Below, one piece after another: positions 16,488 through 26,564 of a DNA stretch of 59,778 nt. Numbering within the stretch: the first letter of the stretch is position 1; every line of letters starts with the position of its first letter. The notes beneath the pieces are model-generated. The model made no database searches. It had not been told where the DNA came from and saw only the letters and a program-made list of their open reading frames with translations. Location of the stretch: contig NZ_JFHE01000034.1 in assembly GCF_000698555.1 (NCBI RefSeq), positions 1-59,778 on the forward strand, in the 5' to 3' direction. Origin of the DNA: Caballeronia grimmiae (GTDB lineage Bacteria > Pseudomonadota > Gammaproteobacteria > Burkholderiales > Burkholderiaceae). A program made the position numbers and the translations under genes.

Positions 16488-17279
16488 TCAGCCGCCGTAC
16501 ACGTCGAAGTCGAAGTACTTCTTCTCGATCTTCTTGTAGGTGCCGTCCTTGATGATGTCGGCGATGGCCTTGTCGATCTTCGCCTTCAGGTCGGTGTCTT
16601 CCTTGCGCAGACCGATGCCCGCGCCGTTGCCGAGAATCTTCGCATCGACGAGATCCTTGCCCGCGAAGTCATAGCCCGCGCCGCGCGGCGTCTTCAGGAA
16701 GCCGAGCTCGGCCTGCACCGCGTCTTGCAATGCGGCATCCAGACGGCCCGAGGTCAGGTCGGCATAGACCTGGTCCTGGTTCTGATACGGCGTGACGGTC
16801 ACGCCCTTCGGCGCCCAGTAGGTCTTCGCGTAGGTTTCCTGGATGGTGCCCTGTTCGACGCCCACGTTCTTGCCCTTCAGGCTTTCAGCCGTCGGCAGGA
16901 TGTTGCTGCCTTTCTTCGCGACGAGGCGCGTCGGGGTGTTGAAGAGCTTGCTCGAGAAGGCAATCTGCTCGGCGCGTTGCGGGGTCATCGACATCGACGA
17001 GAGGACGCCGTCGAACTTCTTCGCCTTCAGCGCGGGGATCATGCCGTCGAAGTCGTTCTCGACCCATACGCACTTCGCCTTCAGGCGCGCACAGATTTCA
17101 TTGCCGAGATCGATGTCGAAACCGACCAGCTTGCCATCCGAACCCTTCGATTCAAACGGGGGATAGCTTGCGTCGACGCCGAAGCGGATCGTCGAATAGT
17201 CCTTGGCGTGCGCCGTGACGGCGGTGAACGACGTGGCGGCGAGAAGGGACATCGACAAGGCGGCAAGCAGTTTCTTCAC
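16488..17279 (-). CDS. Periplasmic polar amino acid (Lys/Arg/His-type) binding protein
   Basis: A 263-residue SBP_bac_3 protein with a signal peptide (KKLLAALSMSLLAATSF, cleavage after AHA before KDYST). The mature N-terminus STIRFGVDASYPPFESK and the GFDIDLGNEICARL and NDFDGMIPALKAKKFDG motifs match the LAO/HisJ/ArtJ class of cationic amino acid binding proteins of ABC importers. No permease or ATPase gene is next to it, so it is an orphan that must use a transporter encoded elsewhere. A strong terminator follows directly. The roughly 490-bp upstream spacer shared with the divergent MFS gene holds several inverted repeats that may be operators. Confidence 0.93.
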   Translation of the reverse strand: MKKLLAALSMSLLAATSFTAVTAHAKDYSTIRFGVDASYPPFESKGSDGKLVGFDIDLGNEICARLKAKCVWVENDFDGMIPALKAKKFDGVLSSMSMTPQRAEQIAFSSKLFNTPTRLVAKKGSNILPTAESLKGKNVGVEQGTIQETYAKTYWAPKGVTVTPYQNQDQVYADLTSGRLDAALQDAVQAELGFLKTPRGAGYDFAGKDLVDAKILGNGAGIGLRKEDTDLKAKIDKAIADIIKDGTYKKIEKKYFDFDVYGG

Positions 17280-17454
17280 TTGTTAACTCCAAAGGATGGT
17301 CGGTTCAGCCCGAAAGGTCTCATTCCGGGTGCGGCCGGCGCCGGTGCGGATCGGTCTTGATCGCTCGGGAGCGCCGGACGGCGGGCATTCGGCGGATCGT
17401 GTCCGCGCAGAATCGGCAGAAGGTTACCAAGCCAAAATAGTACGGGACCTAGTG

Positions 17455-17507
17455 AAAGCACCGATAGCGGTGCTTTAGAACATTTCTTCGCTTAAACACA
17501 AGTGTTT
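17455..17507. promoter_or_regulatory. Two neighbouring inverted repeats in the 490-bp spacer 17280-17769
   Basis: The first dyad is aaagcaccg-atag-cggtgcttt (17455-17476) and the second is aaacac-aa-gtgttt (17494-17507). Neither is followed by a T-run. They lie between the divergent binding-protein and MFS genes, so regulator binding or a 5' leader structure is possible. I found no gene in the spacer. Confidence 0.35.
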
Positions 17508-17610
17508 CGTTCCTAATTTTGCGCCGATCTTCAGCGGGTGACGGGTCCGGGACGCACGCTTTCGCTGATATGGAGCACGGGGTCGTTCGTTATCGTTGCG
17601 CATCAGCAAT

Positions 17611-17624
17611 TAACCAGACGGTTA
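17611..17624. promoter_or_regulatory. LysR-type dyad (TAACC-N4-GGTTA) upstream of the MFS gene
   Basis: Perfect inverted repeat taacc-agac-ggtta, 146 bp before the MFS start. From memory the PcaQ consensus is ATAACC-N4-GGTTAA, which this closely resembles; pcaQ lies 12 kb away. Recognition by PcaQ is inference only. Confidence 0.35.
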
Positions 17625-17769
17625 GAATGCGCCCCTGCGTTTCGCGCGCTAGAGGCCAACACTTGGGCGAGACGCCGGATGCTGCGGAAAGCAGCGCCAT
17701 GCGACATTCACTTTGCACGGACCAGAACGATGCGCGACAGCTCGCGCTCGCCGACAGGAGACGACACCG

Positions 17770-19209
17770 ATGACCCAAACGACCGCGGCCGCCGCACGCC
17801 GCGCAACCGCCGATGCCGCCACGCCCGCGCTTTCCGCCGGGCTGATTTCAGCGCGACTCGACCGCCTGCCCGCGACGCGCAGCATATGGAAGCTCATCGG
17901 CATGCTGAGTCTCGGCTTCTTTTTCGAGCTATACGACCTGCTGTATTCAGGTTACGTCGCGCCGGGCCTCGTGAGAAGCGGCATCCTGACGCCCGCGACG
18001 CCCGGCTTCTTCGGCATGACGGGCGTGGCGAGCTTTATCGCATCGCTGTTTGCGGGGCTGTTCATCGGCACCGTCGCATGCGGGTTCCTCGCCGACCGAT
18101 TCGGCCGGCGCGCGATCTTCACGTGGTCGCTGCTCTGGTACACCGCCGCGAATCTCGTGATGGCGTTCCAGGACACCGCCACGGGCCTCAACTTCTGGCG
18201 CTTCGTGGCGGGCATCGGCATCGGCGTGGAACTGGTGACGATCGGCACGTACATCTCCGAACTCGCGCCGAAGCACATTCGCGGGCGCGCGTTCGCGTGC
18301 GAGCAGGCGATCGGCTTCATGGCGGTGCCGGTGGTCGCGTTCCTCGCGTATCTGCTCGTGCCGCGTGCGCCTTTCGGCATCGACGGCTGGCGCTGGGTCG
18401 TGGTGATCGGCGCGCACGGGGCGCTCTTCGTCTGGTGGATTCGCCGCAATCTGCCGGAGAGTCCGCGCTGGCTCGCGCAAAAGGGCCGGCTCCATGAAGC
18501 CGACCGCGTGATGTCCGCGCTCGAAGCCAAAGTGCAGCGTGAGTACGGCAAGCCCTTGCCGTTGCCTGCCGCGCCCGAGCCGGTGTCCCGTGCGCGCGAC
18601 GACGGCTCCTTCGCGGGCATGTGGCGGCCGCCCTACGGCAAGCGCGCCACGATGATGATCATCTTCAACGTGTTCCAGACCGTCGGCTTTTACGGCTTTG
18701 CAAACTGGGTGCCGACGCTGCTGGTCAAGCAGGGCGTCACGGTGACCTCGAGCCTGATGTATTCGAGCATCATCGCGATTGCCGCGCCGATCGGGCCGAT
18801 CATCGGTCTTGCGATTGCCGACAGGATCGAGCGCAAGACGGCGATCGTCACGATGGCCGCGGCGAATATCGTGTGCGGGCTGCTGTTCAGCCAGTCGTCG
18901 GATGCGGCCTTTCTGATCGCGATGGGCGTGGGCCTCACGCTGTCGGCGAACATCATGTCCTACAGTTTTCACGCGTACCAGGCCGAGTTGTTCCCAACGA
19001 GCATCCGCGCGCGCGCCGTCGGCTTCGTCTATTCGTGGAGCCGGTTCTCGGCGATCTTCACGTCGTTCATCATCGCGGGCGTGTTGAAGGGCTTCGGCAC
19101 GACCGGCGTGTTCGTGCTGATCGCGGGCGCGATGATGATCGTGATGGCGGCGATCGGCCTGATGGGACCGCGTACGCGCGACATCGCGCTGGAGAAGATT
19201 TCGCATTGA
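17770..19209 (+). CDS. MFS transporter (metabolite:H+ symporter type)
   Basis: A 479-residue inner-membrane protein with twelve predicted helices. CAGGAG at 17755-17760 supports the ATG at 17770 over upstream in-frame starts. The first loop carries the MFS motif GFLADRFGRRAIF, and the corresponding loop of the second half reads ADRIERKTAIV. The N-terminal FFFELYDLLYSGYVAPGL segment and the C-terminal RARAVGFVYSWSRFSAIFTSF segment resemble the sugar/aromatic acid symporter groups of the MFS. The substrate is uncertain. A dyad similar to PcaQ sites upstream makes an aromatic acid such as protocatechuate a testable idea. The ferritin-like gene follows 83 bp downstream on the same strand and could be co-transcribed. 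Confidence 0.9.
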   Translation: MTQTTAAAARRATADAATPALSAGLISARLDRLPATRSIWKLIGMLSLGFFFELYDLLYSGYVAPGLVRSGILTPATPGFFGMTGVASFIASLFAGLFIGTVACGFLADRFGRRAIFTWSLLWYTAANLVMAFQDTATGLNFWRFVAGIGIGVELVTIGTYISELAPKHIRGRAFACEQAIGFMAVPVVAFLAYLLVPRAPFGIDGWRWVVVIGAHGALFVWWIRRNLPESPRWLAQKGRLHEADRVMSALEAKVQREYGKPLPLPAAPEPVSRARDDGSFAGMWRPPYGKRATMMIIFNVFQTVGFYGFANWVPTLLVKQGVTVTSSLMYSSIIAIAAPIGPIIGLAIADRIERKTAIVTMAAANIVCGLLFSQSSDAAFLIAMGVGLTLSANIMSYSFHAYQAELFPTSIRARAVGFVYSWSRFSAIFTSFIIAGVLKGFGTTGVFVLIAGAMMIVMAAIGLMGPRTRDIALEKISH

Positions 19210-19292
19210 CGGCAGGCGTGCGTTTGCTGCGTTGGAGCGTCCTGTGTGCCAGAATTCGCAGGTCGTTCCCAATAGCCGCCTACTATTCGAAC

Positions 19293-20186
19293 ATGTCCGA
19301 CACGCTCACTCCAGTCGAAGCAGATCATGCGATGCGCAACTGGACCTATCGGCCGGAAGGCGCGATCCCGGTCGGGTCCGAGCAGCACAAGCGCATGTTC
19401 TGCGAAATGCTGCTGACGACGCACAATCCTTATAAGCCCGCCGTCATCGACTGGCCAAAACTGGAGCCCGCTGCGCTCAGGCGTGTGACGTCGCTGCCGA
19501 TCTGGGACATCGCCGTGCAGACGGAAGGGCGTGCGTCGATTCGCGTCGCGACGTATGCGGCGAGCGTCGCCGATCCGCTTCTGCGCGAGGCTTTGCAGAT
19601 GAACGGCGGCGAGGAGGCGCGGCACAAGATCGTGCTGTCGAAGCTGGTGGAAGCGTATGGCATCGCGCTCGCGCCCGAGCCGCCGTATCCCGCTCCCGAC
19701 GATGCCCTGCGTGCGTGGATGCTGACGGGATACAGCGAGTGCATCGACAGTTTCTTCGCGTTCGGCTTGTTCGAGGCGGCGCGCCGGTCGGGATACTTCC
19801 CGGAAGCCCTCGTTGAAACGTTCGAGCCGGTGATTCAGGAAGAAGCGCGGCACATTCTGTTCTTCGCGAACTGGGTGGCGTGGTATCGGCGCAGCTTGCC
19901 GTGGTATCGCAAGCCGGGGTTCATGCTGAAGACCGCGGGCGTGTGGCTTACGCTGATTCGCGACCGGATATCGCTTGCGCGCGGGTTCGACAAGAGCGGC
20001 GCGGCGCAGGATGCGAATTTTCCGGCGAACATCGGGGATTCGGTGGCGGGGGATGTGTCGGTCGGGGCGCTGATCGATTTGTGTCTCGGCGAGAACGATC
20101 GGCGCATGGGCGGGTATGACGCGCGGTTGCTGCGGCCGACGAACGTGCCGAGGATCGCGCGGGTGTTGAGGCGGTTTGTCAGGTAG
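19293..20186 (+). CDS. Ferritin-like diiron protein
   Basis: A 297-residue helical protein. The frame is open far upstream inside the MFS gene, but the family-like sequence begins at the ATG at 19293 (MSDTLTPVEADHAMR). The putative four-helix bundle supplies Glu78, then Glu107/Glu108 with His111 (GGEEARH), Glu161, and Glu183/Glu184 with His187 (QEEARH). These two ExxH motifs are the normal diiron ligands of ferritin-like oxidases and hydroxylases. A C-terminal amphipathic region (about 195-235) is unusual for ferritins. An enzyme rather than an iron store is likely, with unknown substrate. Its last 8 bp overlap the 3' end of the convergent TetR gene. Confidence 0.83.
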   Translation: MSDTLTPVEADHAMRNWTYRPEGAIPVGSEQHKRMFCEMLLTTHNPYKPAVIDWPKLEPAALRRVTSLPIWDIAVQTEGRASIRVATYAASVADPLLREALQMNGGEEARHKIVLSKLVEAYGIALAPEPPYPAPDDALRAWMLTGYSECIDSFFAFGLFEAARRSGYFPEALVETFEPVIQEEARHILFFANWVAWYRRSLPWYRKPGFMLKTAGVWLTLIRDRISLARGFDKSGAAQDANFPANIGDSVAGDVSVGALIDLCLGENDRRMGGYDARLLRPTNVPRIARVLRRFVR

Positions 20187-20907
20187 TGGGGGGCTTTCCC
20201 CGCCCCTCGAACCGCCGCGACGCATCCTCCACATCCTGCCGAAACTGCACCAGCGCGGCCAGTTCCGCATCAGCAGGCTGCAACGCGGCCCATAGCACGT
20301 CGATGAGTTCATCCGCGGTCGTATCGATCTGAGCCTGACTCAGCCGGCGCTTCGCAAGCGTCGCATCCCACAGCACGTGTTCCATCGGCCCGAACACCAG
20401 CGAGCGCAACAGCCGCAGTGGCACGTCGCCGCGCACGTGGCCCAGCGATTGTCCGCGCGCAAGCACCTCCATCAGCGGCGCGGTGTAACGGCGCTGCAAT
20501 TCCGTCAGCGTGTCCGACAGATCGTGCTGCTTCGTGCGCCCCTCCGACAGCACCAGCGAGCACAGTCCCGTGCCGTTCACGAGCATCAGCCGCAAATGCG
20601 TCCTCACGATGAACGCGAACTGCTGCCGCACTGAGCCTTCGCGCGGCAAACCGCTTTCGAACGCATCGATGATTTCGTCGTACCAGTCCGCAATCACGCG
20701 CGCGCACAGTTCGCGCTTGCCGCTGAAATAGCTAAACACCGTCGCTTCCGAAATGCCCGCGCGCTGCGCGATTTCAGCGGTCGTCGCCGCGTCGTAGCCT
20801 TTCTCGGCGAAAACGTCGCGCCCGGCTTGCAGGATGTCGCGCACACGCTGCTGAGATTTCACACCGGCGGGCGCGCGGCGGCCAGTGGCGGTCGAATGAG
20901 TGGACAT
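20179..20907 (-). CDS. TetR-family transcriptional regulator
   Basis: A 242-residue regulator. The N-terminal HTH (about residues 20-65) reads RVRDILQAGRDVFAEKGYDAATTAEIAQRAGISEATVFSYFSGK in overlapping parts, a clear TetR_N domain. The remainder is a helical ligand-binding and dimer domain, with an Asp/Glu-rich end. The gene diverges from the isovaleryl-CoA dehydrogenase gene across a 169-bp spacer with at least three strong inverted repeats, so it is the most likely local regulator of the leucine genes, possibly responding to an acyl-CoA. That is inference: in Pseudomonas the liu operon is controlled by a MerR-type LiuR, not TetR. Its 3' end overlaps the ferritin-like gene by 8 bp. Confidence 0.9.
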   Translation of the reverse strand: MSTHSTATGRRAPAGVKSQQRVRDILQAGRDVFAEKGYDAATTAEIAQRAGISEATVFSYFSGKRELCARVIADWYDEIIDAFESGLPREGSVRQQFAFIVRTHLRLMLVNGTGLCSLVLSEGRTKQHDLSDTLTELQRRYTAPLMEVLARGQSLGHVRGDVPLRLLRSLVFGPMEHVLWDATLAKRRLSQAQIDTTADELIDVLWAALQPADAELAALVQFRQDVEDASRRFEGRGKPPTT

Positions 20908-20940
20908 GGACGTCGCTCGGAAGCAAAAGCGGAATAAATG

Positions 20941-20953
20941 TGAGCGTAGCTCA
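20941..20953. promoter_or_regulatory. Inverted repeat near the tetR start
   Basis: Perfect dyad tgagc-gta-gctca, 34 bp upstream of the TetR start codon. It may be an autoregulatory operator. Confidence 0.45.
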
Positions 20954-20966
20954 AAAACCTATTGAC

Positions 20967-21000
20967 GGCTAGCCAATTTGAGCGTGAAATTGGCCCAATT
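20967..21000. promoter_or_regulatory. Overlapping palindromes between tetR and liuA (operator candidate)
   Basis: Three perfect dyads overlap here: ggctagcc (20967-20974), gccaattt-gagcgtg-aaattggc (20972-20994, 8-bp arms) and aattgg-c-ccaatt (20988-21000). The 23-bp central dyad has the size and spacing of TetR-family operators. The block lies 77 bp before the liuA start and includes a TTGACG that could act as a -35 element (20962-20967). Confidence 0.6.
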
Positions 21001-21076
21001 CTCGGCTGAGCGGCCAGTGTGAGCCATACTCATTTATTGGCGCGCCGAAAACATTCGCATCTGGAGGAGACACCCC

Positions 21077-22258
21077 ATGAGCACCGTACCCGGCCTCGAC
21101 TTCGCGTTGGGCGAAGACATCGACATGTTGCGCGATTCGCTCGCCAACTTCGCCTCGAAGGAAATCGCGCCGCGCGCCGGCGAAATCGATCGCACCGATC
21201 AGTTCCCAATGGACCTCTGGAAGAAATTCGGCGACCTCGGCGTGCTCGGCATGACCGTCTCCGAAGAATACGGCGGCGCGAACATGGGTTACACCGCACA
21301 TATGATCGCGATGGAAGAAATCTCGCGGGCATCGGCGTCGGTCGGGCTGTCGTATGGCGCGCATTCGAATCTGTGCGTCAACCAGATTCATCGCAACGGG
21401 ACCGAAGCGCAGAAGCGCAAGTATCTGCCGAAACTGGTATCCGGCGATCACGTCGGCGCACTCGCGATGAGCGAGCCGAATGCGGGATCGGATGTCGTCA
21501 GCATGAAGCTTCGCGCCGAAGAGAAGGGCGATCACTACGTGCTCAACGGCACGAAAATGTGGATCACCAACGGCCCCGACTGCGACACGCTCGTCGTCTA
21601 TGCGAAGACCAATATCGAAGCGGGCGCGAAGGGCATTACCGCGTTTATCGTCGAGAAGGGCATGAAGGGCTTCTCCGTCGCGCAGAAGCTCGACAAGCTC
21701 GGCATGCGCGGCTCGCATACGGGCGAGCTCGTGTTCGAGAACGTCGAAGTGCCGAAGGAAAACATCCTCGGCGCATTGAACGGCGGCGCGAAAGTGCTGA
21801 TGAGCGGTCTCGACTACGAACGCGCCGTGCTCGCGGGCGGACCGACCGGCATCATGCTCGCGTGCATGGATGCTGTCGTGCCTTATATCCATGATCGCAA
21901 GCAGTTCGGGCAGTCGATCGGCGAGTTCCAGCTCATTCAGGGCAAGGTCGCCGACATGTACTCGACGCTGCAAGCATGCCGCGCGTATCTCTATGCGGTG
22001 GGCCGCCAGCTCGATACGATCGGCAGCGACCACGTGCGTCGCGTGCGCAAGGACTGCGCGGGCGTCATTCTCTATACCGCCGAAAAGGCCACGTGGATGG
22101 CCGGCGAAGCGATTCAAATTCTCGGCGGCAACGGTTACATCAACGAATATCCGGTTGGCCGTCTGTGGCGCGATGCCAAACTCTATGAAATCGGCGCGGG
22201 CACGAGCGAAATTCGCCGCATGTTGATTGGCCGTGAATTGTTCGCCGAGACGGCTTGA
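21077..22258 (+). CDS. liuA: Isovaleryl-CoA dehydrogenase
   Basis: A 393-residue FAD-dependent acyl-CoA dehydrogenase, the first committed step of leucine breakdown (isovaleryl-CoA to 3-methylcrotonyl-CoA). GGAGG at 21063-21067 supports the ATG at 21077. Landmarks: ALAMSEPNAGSDVVSMKL, KMWITNGPDCDTLVVYAKT, GMRGSHTGELVFENV, the catalytic Glu in MSGLDYERAVLAGGPTGIM (its position in this loop distinguishes isovaleryl-CoA dehydrogenase from straight-chain enzymes), and a normal C-terminal IRRMLIGRELF. The methylcrotonyl-CoA carboxylase beta gene starts 8 bp later, so they are co-transcribed. Divergent TetR and the palindromes upstream suggest induction by a pathway intermediate. Confidence 0.95.
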   Translation: MSTVPGLDFALGEDIDMLRDSLANFASKEIAPRAGEIDRTDQFPMDLWKKFGDLGVLGMTVSEEYGGANMGYTAHMIAMEEISRASASVGLSYGAHSNLCVNQIHRNGTEAQKRKYLPKLVSGDHVGALAMSEPNAGSDVVSMKLRAEEKGDHYVLNGTKMWITNGPDCDTLVVYAKTNIEAGAKGITAFIVEKGMKGFSVAQKLDKLGMRGSHTGELVFENVEVPKENILGALNGGAKVLMSGLDYERAVLAGGPTGIMLACMDAVVPYIHDRKQFGQSIGEFQLIQGKVADMYSTLQACRAYLYAVGRQLDTIGSDHVRRVRKDCAGVILYTAEKATWMAGEAIQILGGNGYINEYPVGRLWRDAKLYEIGAGTSEIRRMLIGRELFAETA

Positions 22259-22266
22259 GGCGCGAC

Positions 22267-23874
22267 ATGGCGATCATCGAATCGAAACTGAATCCGCGCA
22301 GCGAAGATTTCCGCACGAACGCGGCGGCGCTCGATGCGCTCGTCGCGGATCTAAAGGAGAAGGTCGCGAAGATCGCGGAAGGCGGCGGGCTAGCGGCGCG
22401 CGACAAGCATCTGTCGCGCAACAAGCTCTTGCCGCGCGATCGCATCGCGCAATTGCTCGATCCGGGCACGCCGTTCCTCGAGCTGTCGCAACTTGCTGCA
22501 TACGGCATGTATAACGACGAAGCACCGGGCGCGGGCATCATCACCGGAATCGGGCGCATTGCGGGGCAGGAGTGCGTGATCGTCTGCAACGACGCCACCG
22601 TCAAGGGCGGCACGTACTATCCGGTCACGGTGAAGAAGCATCTGCGCGCGCAGGAAATCGCCGAGCAGAACCGCTTGCCATGCGTCTATCTCGTCGATTC
22701 CGGCGGCGCGAACCTGCCGAATCAGGACGATGTCTTCCCCGACCGCGATCACTTCGGCCGCATCTTCTATAACCAGGCGAACATGTCGGCGCAGGGCATC
22801 GCGCAGATCGCGGTGGTGATGGGATCGTGCACGGCGGGCGGCGCGTATGTGCCGGCCATGAGCGATGAATCGATCATCGTGAAGAATCAAGGCACGATTT
22901 TCTTGGGCGGCCCGCCGTTGGTGAAAGCCGCGACGGGCGAAGAAGTCAGCGCCGAAGACCTCGGCGGCGGCGATGTGCATACGCGCCTGTCGGGCGTCGT
23001 CGATCATCTCGCGCAGAACGACGCGCACGCGCTCGGCATCGCGCGCAGCATCGTCGGCAATCTGAATCGCGTGAAGCAGGCGCCGCTTGCATTGAAAGAG
23101 CCGCTGCCGCCGCGCTACGACCCGCAGAGCGTGTACGGCGTGATTCCCGTCGATACGCGAAAGCCCTTTGATGTGCGCGAAGTGATCGCGCGTATCGTCG
23201 ACGACTCCGCCTTCGATGAATTCAAAGCCCGCTACGGCACCACGCTCGTTTGCGGCTTCGCGCATATCTGGGGGCATCCGGTCGGCATCGTCGCGAACAA
23301 CGGCATCTTGTTCAGCGAGTCGGCGTTGAAGGGCGCGCACTTCATCGAACTCTGCGCGCAACGCAAGATCCCGCTCGTGTTTCTGCAGAACATCACGGGC
23401 TTCATGGTCGGCCGCAAATACGAGAACGAAGGCATCGCGCGCAATGGCGCGAAGATGGTCACCGCGGTGGCGACGGCGAAGGTGCCGAAGTTCACGGTCA
23501 TCATCGGCGGGTCGTTCGGCGCGGGCAATTACGGCATGTGCGGCCGCGCGTATTCACCGCGCTTTCTGTGGATGTGGCCCAACGCGCGCATCTCGGTGAT
23601 GGGCGGCGAACAGGCCGCGTCCGTGCTCGCCACGGTGCGGCGCGATGGCATCGAGAAGAAAGGCGGCACGTGGTCGAAGGAAGACGAGGAAGCGTTCAAG
23701 GCGCCGATTCGGGATCAATACGAGGTACAGGGGCATCCCTACTATGCAAGCGCGCGCCTGTGGGACGACGGCGTGATCGATCCCGCGCAGACACGCGATG
23801 TCTTGGGCCTCGGGCTGGCAGCGACGATGAACGCGCCTATCGAGGAAACACGCTTCGGCGTCTTCAGGATGTAA
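22267..23874 (+). CDS. liuB: 3-Methylcrotonyl-CoA carboxylase, beta (carboxyltransferase) subunit
   Basis: A 535-residue carboxyltransferase that moves CO2 from biotin to 3-methylcrotonyl-CoA. The ATG at 22267 follows a GAGG overlapping the liuA stop; an upstream TTG is in frame but less likely. The crotonase-fold halves are clear: VKGGTYYPVTVKKHLRAQEIA, YLVDSGGANLPNQDDVFPD, MGSCTAGGAYVPAMSDES and GTIFLGGPPLVKAATGE in the first, and FLQNITGFMVGRKYE, GGSFGAGNYGMCGRAY and PNARISVMGGEQAA in the second. The LPNQDDVFPD and GRKYE features are those of methylcrotonyl rather than propionyl or acetyl carboxylases. The biotin subunit gene starts 4 bp later. Confidence 0.96.
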   Translation: MAIIESKLNPRSEDFRTNAAALDALVADLKEKVAKIAEGGGLAARDKHLSRNKLLPRDRIAQLLDPGTPFLELSQLAAYGMYNDEAPGAGIITGIGRIAGQECVIVCNDATVKGGTYYPVTVKKHLRAQEIAEQNRLPCVYLVDSGGANLPNQDDVFPDRDHFGRIFYNQANMSAQGIAQIAVVMGSCTAGGAYVPAMSDESIIVKNQGTIFLGGPPLVKAATGEEVSAEDLGGGDVHTRLSGVVDHLAQNDAHALGIARSIVGNLNRVKQAPLALKEPLPPRYDPQSVYGVIPVDTRKPFDVREVIARIVDDSAFDEFKARYGTTLVCGFAHIWGHPVGIVANNGILFSESALKGAHFIELCAQRKIPLVFLQNITGFMVGRKYENEGIARNGAKMVTAVATAKVPKFTVIIGGSFGAGNYGMCGRAYSPRFLWMWPNARISVMGGEQAASVLATVRRDGIEKKGGTWSKEDEEAFKAPIRDQYEVQGHPYYASARLWDDGVIDPAQTRDVLGLGLAATMNAPIEETRFGVFRM

Positions 23875-23878
23875 GTCC

Positions 23879-25869
<1,991 letters not shown>

Positions 25870-25873
<4 letters not shown>

Positions 25874-26394
25874 CGCTTCTTCTTCGGCGCGGGACCGAGC
25901 AGCGTGTCCGCACTTTCGGCGCGAACGAGAATCTCGACGCGCCGATTCGCCGCGCGTCCTTGCGGCGTGTCGTTGCTGGCGATGGGCCGCAGATAGGCCA
26001 TGCCCTTCGTCGTCAGGCGCTCGGCCGGCACGCCGCGCGCAATCAACGCGCGCGCGACCGCTTCGGCGCGCGCCTCCGACAAGGCCTGGTTATAGGCGAG
26101 CGGGCCGTCGTTGTCCGTATGGCCTTCGATCAGCACTGGCCGCATGCTGCGTTTCAATACTGTCGCGGCGCGGTCCAGCGCGGGCAGGCTGCCTTTGCGG
26201 ATGCTCGCGTCGTCGCTATCAAATAGCGCGACCTCGGGCAGGCGCATCTCCACGCCGCCTTTGACCGTCTGCATCGTGATGCCGTATTGCGCGTTCAGCG
26301 TCTCTTCGTCCGACCGGTTGAGTTTCGTCGAACAGCCTGCCAGCAGTACGATCGACGTGCATGCTCCAATTGCCACCATGCCTTTGCCCAACAT
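25870..26394 (-). CDS. OmpA-family outer-membrane lipoprotein
   Basis: A 174-residue protein with a lipoprotein signal (lipobox LLAG-Cys21), so it should be lipidated and sorted to the outer membrane. A short linker leads to a C-terminal OmpA/Pal domain: EVALFDSDDASIRKGS, then VLIEGHTDNDGPLAYNQALSEARAEAVARAL and the peptidoglycan-binding pattern GRAANRRVEILV, in which the conserved Asp and Arg contact diaminopimelate. It likely tethers the outer membrane to the cell wall. The QALSEARA and NRRVEI residues are intact. Its tail (PAPKKKR) is strongly basic. It overlaps liuD by 4 bp at the 3' end and is otherwise unrelated to it. Confidence 0.92.
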
Positions 26395-26564
26395 TCGAGG
26401 ATTCCTTGCGTTGATGCCCGACTCGCGATTATAGGGACGACCAACCGTCCCGTTGTAAAGAACAGTGCAACGATGGCGAGTGCGAAGTGGAATGAATCGT
26501 GCGCTTACAATGCAGGCGGCTCTAACGCTTCGCTTTCAGTCGATTCCCTCAGAGGCTTCCTTTC

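Noticed and set aside
18621..19292. Long upstream extension of the ferritin-like frame into the MFS gene
   Set aside because: The extension is out of frame with the transporter and has shadow composition. The homologous-looking sequence begins at the ATG at 19293.
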